From Anthoceros angustus (taxonomy: Eukaryota > Streptophyta > Anthocerotopsida > Anthocerotales > Anthocerotaceae): a stretch of DNA of 64,000 nucleotides. The position numbers were made by a program, and so were the translations under genes. The notes beneath the pieces are model-generated. The model searched no databases, was not told the origin of the DNA, and was given only the letters and a program-made list of their open reading frames with translations. Shown here piece by piece: positions 1-11,301 of this stretch. Position 1 is the first letter of the stretch. Every line of letters begins with the position of its first letter. Location: assembly GCA_010909165.1 (NCBI GenBank), contig MU008159.1, forward strand, positions 1,302,001 through 1,366,000, given 5' to 3'.

Positions 1-109
1 AACAGATGTGTTTTCAAAGGCATTTTAGGAAATGACCTGTACAGGATAGACATAACATGTAACACGCAGCCTGTCCAACATGCTGCTCACTCAACTGGAG
101 CAAAGTCAC

Positions 110-682
110 TTAGCTCGCAAGCTGCGAAGCGTTGTAGGACGTCACAAAGTGTGACCATGAATCTGGGAGTGACATCATGAAGTACAATGTGAGTAAATCA
201 TCCTTGAGAGGTTCCTGAGAAGCGCTCTCTAACTTAGAAACCAGTGTTCTAAAGAGTCCAAGATATTTTTCAATTGTATCTCCATCTCTCATGTTGCAGT
301 TCTGAACATTGCGAAGAGCTGCCATCTGAGTTGTGGTATTTGTTCCTGCGTACAGATCTTGAAGCCTGGACCATATCTCAGCTGAAGTCTGGCATCCAGA
401 GGTCTGTCTCAACATGTCGGAGGTCAACCCACTCCGGATCAGGTACATGGCAGATTCATCCCTAATAGTCCATGCATCCTGATTCTTCTTTTCAGTAATA
501 GAAGGAGTGGAGTCGGCAGGTACAGTGGCAGGAAACTTGTCCTCCCCTTTGACCAGCCTCCGAAGCTGCTTGTTTTGCAATGCTCCTTGCATCTGCATAA
601 CCCAGATGTCATAATCCGATCCCCCAAAGCTGTCCTTTTCCTTGAAGCCATCGCCACCCAGGTTGGTGTTAGACTCAGCCAT
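110..682 (-). pseudogene. Ty1/copia Gag N-terminal fragment
   Basis: A 190-codon reading frame with the organisation of plant Ty1/copia Gag (UBN2/retrotran_gag type). An N-terminal segment with a 'YDIWVMQMQGAL' helix is followed by 'AEIWSRLQDLYAGT', 'TIEKYLGLFRTLVSKL' and 'LYFMMSLPDSW', the order seen in copia Gag proteins that assemble the cytoplasmic virus-like particle. The ATG at 682 is used because the Gag similarity starts at once behind it. The frame stops at 110, before any CCHC zinc knuckle or protease, so the polyprotein is either broken by a stop here or shifted out of frame towards the window edge. No LTR could be matched immediately upstream (683-952). Call secure at superfamily level; its intactness cannot be judged because the window ends. 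Confidence 0.85.
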
Positions 683-843
683 GTTTAGGATTTTGTAGGT
701 CCTTCCTAATTGTTAGGAATTTTATGGCTGTTAGACTAATACTCCTGTCTGACCTAACCTGTGCAGGTCAACAGGACTGATGGTTCAAGGGTATCTAAGA
801 TGTTATTAAAACATCAAAAATAGGCTGCAAGTTGCAGCTAGTT

Positions 844-1640
844 TTACAAAGGGTTAGCAGGGTTAGCAAGTCCGTCAGCCACCGGTAGGTTGACAAGATG
901 CATTTGAACTCTGTTTGCAATCCTTTGTTTTCTAATCTCCCACATGTTAAATGCATAGGTGGAGCAAGAGGGACATGAATTTGGAGCATCAAATGTATGC
1001 AGCTTATATGTTTTATCTGCACGCTTACATGCAACACCCCTGGAAAATGGGTTAGCAAGTAAAGCGGGCTTTAACAATGTAAACAACTTGAAGTCCAAAT
1101 GTCCTATTTGCTCTTTCATATATTGTAAGTCTACACTAACAGCAACAAGTTTATGACTGATGCTTTCATAAACTTGTTATGAAAGTTTATGACTGATGCT
1201 TTCATAAACGTTTTAGACGTCTATCAACATGCTTTCATAAACAAGTTTAGACGTCTATCAACATGTTGCTGGTGTGCTTCAATTCTGGCATTTAACTGTG
1301 ATACACTTGTATGTGGTGCGACATGTGTGGTTAGGAAACCCCTGGGGTTACCGTTACCATCGAATGCTCGCTGCACACGCACTTCTGGAAGATTGTTAGG
1401 GTTTCTAGGTGGAGGGGCAAACACCGGATGGCGTTGTTCGGAAGAGAGTCTCAATCAAAGTGTTGAATGACTCCCTCACTTCAAACTATCCATTCCTGAG
1501 TTTGTTGGTGGAGAAAGTCTGCAATCAGTTTGCCTAGCGGCTTGCACTCCTTGCCCTCTGCGGCAATTCTGCTGTGGAATTCGCTCAGCAGGGCGTGGCA
1601 GCCATTGTTGCTCGTCCAGTAGATTGGCCATTCATTTGGC
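844..1640 (-). pseudogene. Degenerate retroelement-like coding remnant, unit 1
   Basis: Short minus-strand frames read as coding-like protein when followed across frameshifts. One piece contains 'LPEVRVQRAFDGNGNPRGFL' (within 1224-1454), and another contains 'MKEQIGHLDFKLFTLLKPAL' (from 1119). The same peptides recur in unit 2 at 3086-3316 and 2757-2963. I do not recognise the family. Lying downstream (on the minus strand) of a primer-binding site, they could be Gag-like or non-autonomous retroelement internal sequence. No start or full frame can be defined. Confidence 0.35.
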
Positions 1641-2800
1641 CAGGATTTGTATTTTAGAAATTTTCAAGAACCATTTTTGTAATTCTATATGATTTTATAT
1701 AAAGATTTTTGCCAATTCTGGCAGTTGTTCTAATGTACCTGGTGTCAAATTGCTATGCGGCAATCGACAACGGTGCACTAGACGAACTCTAGAAATGCAA
1801 ATTTTCTAAATAAAAATCAAGAAAAGAACTACAAGTTGGTTTCTTGGTCATTTTCTTGTTTTCTTATTAGAAACTTATTTTCTAAACAAGAAACAAACAC
1901 AAACACATATTTGTGCACATCCGGATGTGCACAATTTAATGTGCATTCTTATGAATGCAATCTATACCACAGCTCACGATACCATAACAAAATATGTAAT
2001 GGGTGCAGATCAATTAACATATTATTAATTACATTGTGTATATATGTGTACATAAAGAACTACTACATATGAAGTAAGAACTAGACTTAACTTAACTACG
2101 AAAAGGCATGACCCTTCACCAACTGACGTAACCCCAATGAAAGGGTAAGTAAGCTAAATTAAATCTAAGTACACACTCTATGGGTCAAAGCACGCTATGG
2201 TATACCACAATGTGTGATCAAAAAATAAGTAACCCATGCAACACTCGAGTCACGGGATCGAGAAGTTAAGTAATCTTTTTTCGGGCATTCCGACTTGTGG
2301 TTTGGATCACTTTCTTTATTCAAATATGTACATACGATGTCGTACCGGCATGAAGATGACTAGCGCTGCCGCGCCCGTCGTCTTCACGCCCCGGCGGAGT
2401 AAGGTAGCTGCGACTCCCCGTCCTTCCGATTCGCCCGAGACACTTGGATTTTGAAGCGCCCGCCCGCCTTCACACGCGCCTCGCTTGGGCGGCGGCAGCA
2501 AAGGAGGAAGCCAGTGGGAGCAAGACAAGGTGTGTTTTGGGCTTCTTCTGCAAGCCATGCCTCTTGTGTCGTCTAAAGCTCGTTTTCTTTGTAGGAAGCG
2601 GCTCACCGGTGGCGATGTTGAAGGCGGGAACACCTCCGGCAATTGGGCTCTTGCTCGGATGCAAGAGGGAGCGATGTATGCATTTTTGTAGCCCCTAGTG
2701 TGTTTGCTTGACACTTTTTGTAGTTGCGTCTTTGCAATTGAAGCATCGGCTGGTTGTTATGGTGTGGCGAGCTTGTTTGCATGTTTGTTGTGGCATGAGC
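953..2800. repeat. Tandem direct duplication, unit 1 (~1.85 kb)
   Basis: This block and the next (2801-4646) are nearly the same sequence in direct orientation. The motif GCATAGGTGGAG stands at the start of unit 1 (953) and at the junction (2801), and GCATAGCTGGAG stands at the end of unit 2 (4635). The copies differ mostly by indels of 1-10 bases. The unit holds short hairpin-forming repeats of GTTTATG/CATAAAC (1150-1260), a degenerate tRNA-iMet primer-binding site (about 1974-1986), AT-rich LTR-like sequence (1987-2330) and a GC-rich end. Confidence 0.9.
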
Positions 2801-3470
2801 GCATAGGTGGAGCAAGAGGGACATGAGTTTGGAGCATCAAATGTATGCGACTTATATGTTTTATCAACTTACATGCAACACCCACGGAAAATGGGTTAGC
2901 AAGTAAAGCGGGCTTTAACAATGTAAACAACTTGAAGTCCAAATGTCCTATTTGCTCTTTCATATATTGTAAGTCTACACTAACAACAAGTTTATGGTGA
3001 TGCTTTCATAAACTTGTTATGAAAGTTTATATGATGCTTTCATAAACAAGTTTAGGCGTCTATCAACATGCTTTCATAAACAAGTTTAGGCGTCTATCAA
3101 CATGTTGCTGGTGTGCTTCACGGCATTTAACTGTGATACACTTGTATGTGGTGCGACATGTGTGGTTAGGAAACCCCTGGGGTTACCGTTACCATCGAAT
3201 GCTCGCTGCACACGCACTTCTGGAAGATTGTTAGGGTTTCTAGGTGGAGGGGCAAACACCAGATGGCGTTGTTCAGGGAAGAGAGTCTCAATCAAAGTGT
3301 TGAATGACTCCCTCACTTCAAACTATCCATTCCTGAGTTTGTTGGTGGAGAAAGTCTGCAATCAGTTTGCCTAGCGGCTTGCACTCCTTGCCCTCTGCGG
3401 CAATTCTGCTGTGGAATTCGCTCAGCAGGGCGTGGCAGCCATTGTTGCGTCATGGATTGGCCATTCATTT
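2757..3470 (-). pseudogene. Degenerate retroelement-like coding remnant, unit 2
   Basis: Duplicate of the remnant at 844-1640. The longest uninterrupted piece (3086-3316, 76 codons) reads through 'LPEVRVQRAFDGNGNPRGFL' and 'HVAPHTSVSQLNAVKHTSN', then hits a stop. It sits 340 bp downstream (minus strand) of the primer-binding site at 3813-3825. Function unknown. Confidence 0.35.
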
Positions 3471-3812
3471 GGCCAGGATTTGTATTTTAGAAATTTTCAA
3501 GAACCATTTTTGTAATTCTATATGATTTTATATAAAGATTTTTGCCAATTCTGGCAGTTGTTCTAATGTACCTGGTGTCAAATTGCTATGCGGCAATCTG
3601 ACAACAGGTGCACTAGGACAGACTCCTAGAAATGCAAATTTTCTAAATAAAAATCAAGAAAAGAAACTACAAGTTGGTTTCTTGGTCATTTTCTTGTTTT
3701 CTTATTAGAAACTTATTTTCTAAACAAGAAACAAACACAAACACATATTTGTGCACATCCAGATGTGCACAATTTAATGTGCATTCTTATGAATGCAATC
3801 TATACCCTGTAT

Positions 3813-3825
3813 GGCTCTGATACCA
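3813..3825 (-). other. Primer-binding site (initiator tRNA-Met type)
   Basis: On the minus strand this reads TGGTATCAGAGCC, the primer-binding site of many plant LTR retrotransposons, complementary to the 3' end of initiator methionine tRNA. It marks a minus-strand element whose 5' LTR should lie immediately to the right (from 3826) and whose internal region lies to the left. The equivalent in the first duplicate (about 1974-1986) keeps only the GATACCA half. Confidence 0.75.
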
Positions 3826-4640
3826 TAACAAAATATGTAATGGGTGCAGATCAATTAACATATTATTAATTACATTGTGTATATATGTGTACATAAAGAA
3901 CTACTACATATGAAGTAAGAACTAGACTTAACTTAACTACGAAAAGGCATGACCCTTCACCAACAGACGTAACCCCAATGAAAGGGTAAGTAAGCTAAAT
4001 TAAATCTAAGTACACACTCTATGGGTTAAAGCACGCTATGGTATACCACAATGTGTGATCAAAAAATAAGTAACCCATGCAACACTCGAGTCACGGGATC
4101 GAGAAGTTAAGTAATCTTTTTTCGAGCATTCCGACTTGTGGTTTGGATCACTTTCTTTATTCAAATATGTACATACGATGTCAAATCGGCATGAAGATGA
4201 CTAAGCGCCCGCCTTCACGCCCGGAGTAAGGTAGCTGCGACTCCCGTCCTTCCGATTCGCAGAGACACTTGGATTTTGAAGCGCCCGCCCGCCTTCACAC
4301 GCGCCTCGCTTGGGCGGCGGCAGCAAAGGAGGAAGCCCAAGCGGGAGCAAGACAAGGTGTGTTTTGGGCTTCTTCTGCAAGCCATGCCTCTTGTGTCGTC
4401 TAAATAGCTCGTTTTCTTTGTAGGAAGCGGCTCACCGGTGGCGATGTTGAAGGCGGGAACACCTCCGGCAATTGGGCTCTTGCTCGGATGCAAGAGGAGA
4501 GCGATGTATGCATTTTTGTAGCCCCTAGTGTGTTTGCTTGACACTTTTTGTAGTTGCGTCTTTGCAATTGAAGCATGCGGCTGGTTGTTATGGTGTGGCG
4601 ACAGGCTTGTTTGCATGTTTGTTGTGGCATGAGCGCATAG
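3826..4640 (-). mobile_element. Candidate LTR-like region next to the primer-binding site
   Basis: The sequence right of the primer-binding site is AT-rich (3826-4190) and then GC-rich. It would be the 5' LTR of a minus-strand retroelement by position. I could not find a second LTR copy apart from the one in the tandem duplicate (1987-2800), nor clean TG/CA ends, so the limits are nominal. Confidence 0.35.
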
Positions 4641-4820
4641 CTGGAGGGTTGTTGTGAGGGTTTTTGTGTGGTGACGGGCACAGAACTTGTGCTGAGCAAT
4701 TGGCACAACTCGCCGCGTGCTCGGACTCGGTCTCAGACGCAGGTCCCTGGCTCAGCCGGCAGCGTCTTGAGGCGAGTCTTGAGCAAGCATCGAATCGCCT
4801 TGCCGTGCTCGGCAAGGCGA

Positions 4821-4892
4821 CCGTGCTCGTCACTTGCACGTGCTGAGCACGGCTACCTCACCTTGCTCAGCACTTGCACTTGCTGAGCAAGG
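4821..4892. repeat. Cluster of inverted repeats (hairpins)
   Basis: CCTTGCTCAGCA (4861-4872) and TGCTGAGCAAGG (4881-4892) form a perfect 12-bp stem with an 8-base loop. CCGTGCTC (4821-4828) and GAGCACGG (4845-4852) form a second stem. Both are built from the same TGCT(C/G)AGCA word. There is no T-run, so a bacterial-type terminator reading does not apply; it may be a transposon subterminal repeat. Confidence 0.6.
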
Positions 4893-4900
4893 GATGACTT

Positions 4901-5606
4901 GTGTTTGAGACTACATGTATGTCATGTACAGAGGCTGACTACTTGTGTGTGCAGTGCGCGACTAAGTGTGTGGCTATGTCTGTTGGGTATGTATATTGGG
5001 TGGGATACGTGGTGGTATGCTTCCGTAGGCAACGGGTGGAATCCTCATCCCACAGAGGCGAGGAGTCCGGTGAGAGTGCCACCGGTGGTGAGGTTGAAGA
5101 GTCTCAACCTAGCAAGGCAGTGGGAGATCTAATAGTAGGAGTGCGCAAAGAAGCAAGAAGGGAGGGCGGCGCTAAGCGAGGAGGAGTAATAGATGCCATC
5201 CGGGATCTCCCAAAAGGCCTCTAACTACAGTCGTGGCGGGGCGATGGGCCTACGTGCAAGGGTGCAATGTAAGAGACACATGCATCGTAGGGGCCTTGCG
5301 AGATCGAGTTGGAGGGCGGCAATCCGGTCTTGGTTTGGAGCTCCATGTGCGAACGAGGGCTACAATTGGAAGCAAACGGACAGGTTGACCAATGAAGAGT
5401 GGAGGAAGGTGGACGACCTCGTCTACCATATATATGGGGTGAGGCCCTCCATAAATGGCAAAAGGATCCCTCGCCTTATGTGCCTTGGTATTGTAATGGA
5501 GAAGGTGGAGGGCGTCATGGTAGACTGGAACAAGTACAAGATGGCAGCGCAGAAAGGCATTGAGAAGCACGCCAAGACACGGGAGGAGAAAAGGTGGAGA
5601 AGGTGA
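4901..5606 (+). CDS. Hypothetical protein, possibly two out-of-frame halves
   Basis: Two overlapping plus-strand frames (4901-5224, 107 codons; 5193-5606, 137 codons) look like parts of one coding region. The first ends in an acidic/serine-rich stretch followed by a basic segment. The second contains 'WRKVDDLVYHIYGVRPSINGK' and ends in the charged stretch 'KHAKTREEKRW'. The tryptophan spacing and basic composition resemble DNA-binding helpers of plant DNA transposons, but no motif is diagnostic. Codon-like composition on one strand only and the absence of a known domain leave this as a hypothetical or decayed transposon gene. Confidence 0.3.
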
Positions 5607-6183
5607 AGGCATTTGGATTGTGGAGATGGAGCGTCATGACAGCGATCTGGTACATGAGGGCACAAAGCGGTGGGCATATGGTAAGTACTTACATCTCATT
5701 TTTGTTGTAGTGGACAAGAGTGGTGTAGCGTGTGTTGCCTTTGTGCTTGTGAGATTTGATTTCTAGAGTGCAGCTTTGGGTACAATCTGTGTCATTCGAT
5801 CCGCTCCACTGAACAAGTTCTGTGGCCCTGGTCAGTCTTGCGTGTCACTCAGTCATGCTAGGTAACACAGGTGTCACTTGGCATGCCTTTATGATAGCTT
5901 GATGTGCACCAGTCCAGGTTCGGAGACGCCTAAAGCATGCTAGGGTATTACCTGTGGCACATGGCATCCCTGTGGCATGGCACGATAGGTGTGGTGTCCT
6001 CCTCACTATGCTAGGTGGTGTAGCATTGTGTCACCCCTAATGACCCCGTGTTGTGTGTGGCGGTGCGGGAACCTCAACTCGGCGGGCAAGAGCTCCCGGC
6101 GAGCACCTCGCCCGTGGAGCGGAGGACGCCTTGATATTGCTTTGGGTGGGACACTGCGCCAATGCCAGCGGCAAAAGCCCTCC
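5607..6183. other. No recognisable gene
   Basis: Plus-strand sequence with short TGTGGCAT/GGCATG-rich repeats (around 5870-5990) and no frame with recognisable similarity. One short open frame (5989-6186) has no domain features. Confidence 0.5.
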
Positions 6184-6655
6184 TAATTGAGGAGAAGCAA
6201 CGGCTTGGGAAGTGGCGTTCGATATTGAAAAAGTTTACAGGAGATGGAAGAGCTGCATCAAGTTATACAAGATGCGTGGAGGATACACACGATCTTCTGG
6301 CGATGCGTTGGTGAATCACCTAGGGCAACAACTTCAAGAACTGTATGGTCTAGAGAAGGAGCATTGCGGAAGGTGGAGGAGCTAGCCAGTAGACATCAAG
6401 ACATACGAGCAGATAGGCGAGCAAGCATGGTTGGCCAGCACGGAGTGCACTTCTAAAGGCGTGGTGGGCGGGGCGGAGGTCGGGCAAGTCGGATGGGCTC
6501 CGGCACCCTTGGAGGCGGAGTGCCCTAACCATCCCGTTAATGCATCCAATTTGCTCAAGGTAGTCTATAATCATTTTTCTTTAAAGATGCCTATCACTTT
6601 CTTTAGAACAAGGCTAACGCTTTTGTCCCTATATTGCGATACTTTGGCTTCGTGA
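6184..6655 (+). pseudogene. Coding-like remnant, unknown (possible transposon helper)
   Basis: One plus-strand frame reads 'EKVYRRWKSCIKLYKMRGG' (about 6226-6285), then 'LGQQLQELYGLEKEHCGRW', before frameshifts and stops. Helical, tryptophan/lysine-rich segments of this kind are common in SANT/MADF-like helpers of plant DNA transposons, but similarity is too weak for a call. It lies on the same strand as the hypothetical frames at 4901-5606, so both could derive from one broken element. Confidence 0.25.
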
Positions 6656-7097
6656 ACAAGTGTTGTTGTCTTGTGGGCACATGTACCACGAGCCGTGCTT
6701 GTGGCGGCATTTGCGCAAACAAACACTTGTGCCCTCGAAGACTGTGTGCTCGAAGTTGACCCCGATGGCTAAAGCCAAAGGTTGGACAACAAACTCAAGC
6801 TGTGAATGAAGGGTGGCAAACCAGGCGGTTAAGGAATGGGAGTCGATTTCTTCAATCTAGTGAAAGATCCCGATTCCTCACGTTGGATAAAGTTGACGTC
6901 GTGTTCGCCAAGACATCACCTGCATCTCCGGTACCTATGTTTCGACTTCGATTTCGCCATTCACGAGGTGCATTATGCCAGGATTTGACATGATTGTGGC
7001 TTTGTGTTGTCTCCTTTGCAGCATGCTACGAGAAGCTCCCCCTCCTAAGTAGTGGGTCTCGGCGTGTTCTGTCAGGAACACGCAGAGTTTATTTAAC
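6656..7097. other. No recognisable gene; coding-like fragments
   Basis: Plus strand around 6800-6960 reads a coding-like peptide ('MKGGKPGG', then 'VDFFNLVKDPDSSRWIKL') across a stop. I do not recognise it. No RNA gene or repeat seen. Confidence 0.35.
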
Positions 7098-7619
7098 ATG
7101 ACTCCTTCTCGCGGGCAAGGGTCGTTGGGATCCATTGCAGGTGTACTAGCGACGGAGGACAGGGGGGTTAGGGTTGCTACCCCCCCTTCTATGAGGAAGC
7201 CAGGAGAACGTGCATGTGGAGAGACGCCACAAGTGGTGGAGCAGCTTGACACGGGGATCTGTGATGAGTCAGTATTGTTGCTGAAGACAGCCAGACATCT
7301 CCCCTTGCCCCTGGACGTTATGGAGGCTATGGAAGCACTAGAGGCTGCTGATGCCATGGAAGAACGACAAGTGCAAACGGCTGTGGAATGTGTGGAGACT
7401 ATGCCTGTGGAAGCCGAGCCTACGCAAGCCCCCTCTTTGGAGCATATGTCGCTTGTTGAGAAGATTGCACTTGTTGAGGTGCAGGCTTCCCCTAGTGTGG
7501 TCAACATGCCACCACAGGGTGCTCCTTTGGTGCCTCCCGAGTTGGGTATTAGGGTAGTGGATAATGGCACCAGATGTGGGGTTGGTGCGGATCAAGTGGC
7601 ACCACTAGATGTGGGCTAA
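7098..7619 (+). CDS. Hypothetical protein, 173 codons
   Basis: An open frame from ATG 7098 to the stop after 7619. The predicted protein is rich in Glu, Ala, Val and Pro, with an acidic helical centre ('VMEAMEALEAADAMEERQ', about residues 75-92), and has no cysteine pattern, membrane segment or catalytic motif that I recognise. The coding-like peptide just upstream (about 6800-6960) may belong to the same decayed gene, so the ATG is only the first in frame. It could be a fragment of a transposon polyprotein or a chance open frame in GC-rich DNA. Confidence 0.3.
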   Translation: MTPSRGQGSLGSIAGVLATEDRGVRVATPPSMRKPGERACGETPQVVEQLDTGICDESVLLLKTARHLPLPLDVMEAMEALEAADAMEERQVQTAVECVETMPVEAEPTQAPSLEHMSLVEKIALVEVQASPSVVNMPPQGAPLVPPELGIRVVDNGTRCGVGADQVAPLDVG

Positions 7620-9557
7620 CCGGGCCGATCGGCACCACTAGAGTCAAGGCCGCTGAGTTGGTGTCCGATCGGTGTGCACTAGATGTGGAGTCAAGGCGGC
7701 CGGGTTGGTGTCGTTTCAAGTGGCTTTGTGGCGGATCTGTACTTGAGGTGGCAAAGGGACACTAGAAATAGACAGTCGGATCCGGATGCGTGCACAAGAA
7801 GGAGAAGAGTAATCAAGTGACTCCGGTCGATCGTGCACCCTTGCAGTCACTCCGGCGGTCCATAACAACTCACTCACTGCAGTCGGTCCGTGAGGCGAGG
7901 GAGGAACAAGGGGATCAAGCGGAGGGCGATTAAAACAACTAAGCCAAAGCAGCCAACCCGGAAGGTGGTAGCGAACACTGTGGACCCAAGTGTGCGGAAT
8001 TGGAGCCCGGGGACAACTACATGGTGGCGGTGAGGCTGAAAATGATGAAAAGTTGACTTCTATGTCTGAAGTGCGTCGGGGAGTTCACAAGCTAGCGCCT
8101 ACATCGAGAGGGACGTGTGGAATAGTGACCCTCTTCCCAAGGGCATGAGGGCAACTACTACGGCGTGGAGCCGGGTATATATGAGCTTTTGAGCGAGGGA
8201 AAAGCAGGGCACCGGTTGTCTTGCGTGCAAGCTTGGTGAAAGCGAAGTTCCTCCTCGAGGAACAAGAGAAGATGGAGCCCAATAACAAGAGCAGTGCCAT
8301 TGTTCGGATGGATCCAAAGAACAACGGCAATGTTAAAGGCTGCTTGTACAAATCGGCCTAAGTAGAGTCGTGTTGTAGATCACGCTACATTTTGTTGGTC
8401 ATAGCTACTCACAAACATTGAATCAATGCACCGGGTAGTTCTCATGTTTTTGATTGGATCTGAAGAAATTAGATCCAAGTCCAGGTGACACACTTTTTGA
8501 GTCCTTAGATGACTAGTGTTGCGGAACTTGCGGAGATTGTCAGAAATATAACAGAATCTTGTCACCATTGCTCGCAGGGTTTCGCTATGTCACAACGCTC
8601 GCTCTCGGATAGATTGAAAACATAGATACATGTAGAGACCAGTGAAGTTGTGCGATTACATGCGACGCAAATGCGTCTGGTACCACACATGGGTGGTCTA
8701 CCATCACAGTACAGCTTGAGACTCAACCCTCATGAGTCACATGCGGAATGGCCCCCATCGGCCGTGGATTTACGGAGGTGTCCGCGCTTGTAAGGTGTTC
8801 GTCGTCACGAGGTCACATCGGGTCATCCTCCTCGTCCGCCAGAATCGGTGATTCTGCTTTGCTCATGCGCCGCAGGCTGAAGACGCTGAAGTCGCTTGCC
8901 GACCTTGCCGGATCACGCTTGCGCAGCTCGAGCAATTGCAGTCCGGCGCTATTTGCTCGGCAAGCATCCCTGCGGGCACTAGGATCGACACGGTGGCGCC
9001 GGGCCATCACACCTACCATTCGCAACTCTCGGGTCCCCTCTTTCTCACGCCCTCTGCCGTACTGCGGCCATTGTGGCTCTTCACATAGCCACGGGACTAA
9101 AGACGGGTCTTCTTGAGAGGGGAAGCCCTGTAAGCAGTTAATTTCCAAATGGTTCCCTTTTACTGAGACATGGCGGTGAAGTCAAAAGTTCACAAGTGCC
9201 TTCGTGTGCAACAACACTGGGGTGTGTCCTGCATGCGCACTAGACATGGCAAGTGGTGCACCCATTTTGTGGCCCATGCAACCGGGAGTGCCATCAACAC
9301 CACATCGGCCATGAAAATTGGCGTCAAGCCTCAAGTGTGCCGACACAATTTAGCCCTAATCAAAGCAGTGGGTCTTCCTCGGCCCCTTCCTAACAAGGAC
9401 CTTATAAAGACACGAGCGTCTCTAAAGTGTCCGGTCTAACTCAAATACCTCACGACCATCTAACACTCATTTGGAAGAGTGCAAACTTGCAAGTGTGCCG
9501 TTGCGGCAGGAGTATGCACTCGCTTCATCCGGTCTAGGGTGTAAACATGACCGTCGC
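7620..9557. other. No recognisable gene (7.6-9.6 kb)
   Basis: Open frames here (e.g. 8085-8351 minus, 8748-9116 plus, 8813-9148 minus, 9170-9439 plus) are short, overlap on both strands and show no domain. 7560-7710 carries imperfect repeats of a GGCACCACTAGATGTGG-like word. The block sits between hypothetical plus-strand frames and a minus-strand DNA-transposon gene and may include that transposon's flank. Confidence 0.4.
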
Positions 9558-11301
9558 TCAAGCCCCACAGTAATATTGGCCCACTACAATATCATCGCCT
9601 GGGAGGAAAGTACGAAGGCTCCAAGGACATGTTCTTGCCACATCAGTTTTATGGGAAGCAATTGTGCACCTAACCAAGTAGAAAGTTGCACCTTCATCTG
9701 CCGTCTCTGCAGCCACAACAAAGTTATCGCCTACCTCCAAGAGCGCGGCCATATCAGTGAGGTCCTCAGAGGCTTCCTCATCGCCTTCGTTGCCGGCTGG
9801 ATCTAGTGTGGCTGTCTCAACTTGGTCATCAACCAACGATGTTCCACATCGTTGTCGAGTTGCTATTCTCGCTCGGCCGTCGGCTTTAACGATATATGGC
9901 GCGATTCTCTGAGGCACATCTTTGCTATTTGTCCATGCAAGCCCCACAAAAGCAAGCCAAGTGTCTCATTTTCACCCGTGGATTCAAAGCATCTTGAGAA
10001 TACCCATATATGGAGTGCATGCTCTTGGAACCTGGGATCGAGGCACACCCCCACTTTTGTCTCCTATTGACATCCGTCTTCCCAATCAGCCAGAATAGTC
10101 GCTTGACCTGCATTTCACCATTGGTGTATGAGGATGCTGCACCGTTAGAGATTGAGCTACGCAGAAAATTGACCACATCAGCAGCCCCTTGCAATCTCAC
10201 TGAGGAAGGAGACAATTCTTCAGCTCTCAACGCCCGCTTCAAGATGGCACCTGCGCCGTCATGTTCTCCCTTCCCGTGTCCTGACCCGAAGTAACTCCAA
10301 AGCATATTGCACCCGCCCGATTAGGCTAGGTATCGGCTACAAAAAGTCTGCGGGCCTTGAACGAAGCAGCCCCATCACTCCACATCCAATGCTCCGTGGT
10401 CTCCTATACCGCTGCCCAGCAACCACTCCCGATGTAGCATGAGACAATCTTTGGACAAAAGGGTGTCATGTTGCATGTCATCGATGTAAAATGGTAGAAC
10501 TTTTCAACGTTGCAAACGGGTCCTCCTCCACAATTGGACCAGTTCTCATATCTGAAACATGCACAAGAATTGTAACGATCACATGCCAATGCATGCTTTG
10601 GATCTCGTTACGCACTTGGAAGGCGTAGTTTTGTGAGAAATCAATCAAGACGATGACATCCTCTCGAAACCATTCTAGACATCTGCGAAACTCATAAGCT
10701 TGCCATCATGAACAAAATCATGGGTGATGAAATGTTTCAACTTGCCTTTTAGGAACTCTACCATTTCAGACGGGTGAGTTTCCTTGTATACAAGCTTGAT
10801 TCGAGACTTGGAAGTGCCGTCTTCATTCTGCCCAACGTGGTGGTATTCAAAACAACGCCACTTCAATGTAGCGAGGCAAGTTTGTTGTGACCTCCTTCGG
10901 ACAAAGCCCTAGCTTCAACCCCACAAAGATTGCAATTCCCATTAAACACTTCCGCTTATGGAAGTCATCGTCATGTGCTTTAGGGCACAACACGTGAACC
11001 GGTTCACATGGCGAAAGCAGCGGCTGTCCGGTCAAATCAAAGCACCTTCCCCTTGGCACACAGCACAAGGACATGAGCATGCAGACCTCAAGTGAACCTT
11101 TGATTGGACACCGCGGAGCTGGTTGAGAGCATCCTTTAGAAATGCCATTTCAACGTGATACCTGCAGCAACACACGTTCCGCTCCTGCAGGGATTTGATG
11201 TAGAAGGGTTTCAACCTCTCAAAGGCACGCTGGCCTATCTTGATCTCAGGATACTGACTTCGGAATCGGAGGAAGAACTCCGTCTGCATCACAAACAACA
11301 A
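9558..11301 (-). pseudogene. Decayed DNA-transposon protein (GHGKG-motif family)
   Basis: Minus-strand frames read in order as one protein. They are 'FRSQYPEIKIGQRAFERLKP' with a following Cys-rich 'CCCRYHVEMAFL' segment (11301-11032), a Cys/Pro-rich part (to 10847), 'KWRCFEYHHV' (10866-10675), 'VIVLIDFSQNYAFQVRNEIQ' (10675-10570), 'YFGSGHGKGEHDGAGAILKR' (from about 10300), and an acidic C-terminal 'LEVGDNFVVAAETADEG' (9947-9558). I recall this motif order (YPxxKIGxxxFxxLRP, DFxxNY, SHGKGxxDGxGxxxKR) from transposon-derived proteins in plants and animals. DFSQNY may hold an acidic catalytic residue, which is inference. Several frameshifts and stops separate the pieces, so it is not functional. 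The superfamily is not named because I cannot verify it. Confidence 0.6.

Larger units (their letters stand above)
2801..4646. repeat. Tandem direct duplication, unit 2
   Basis: Second copy of the 953-2800 block. It preserves the primer-binding site better than unit 1 and carries the same degenerate minus-strand coding remnant. Homology ends at the GCATAGCTGGAG at 4635-4646, which matches the 12 bp at the start of unit 1 with one mismatch. Confidence 0.9.

Noticed and set aside
4861-4892. Rho-independent terminator
   Set aside because: The stem is perfect but no T-run follows and the genome is a plant's.
8748-9148. Overlapping plus and minus frames as a gene pair
   Set aside because: GC-rich overlap with no domain on either strand; neither can be supported.
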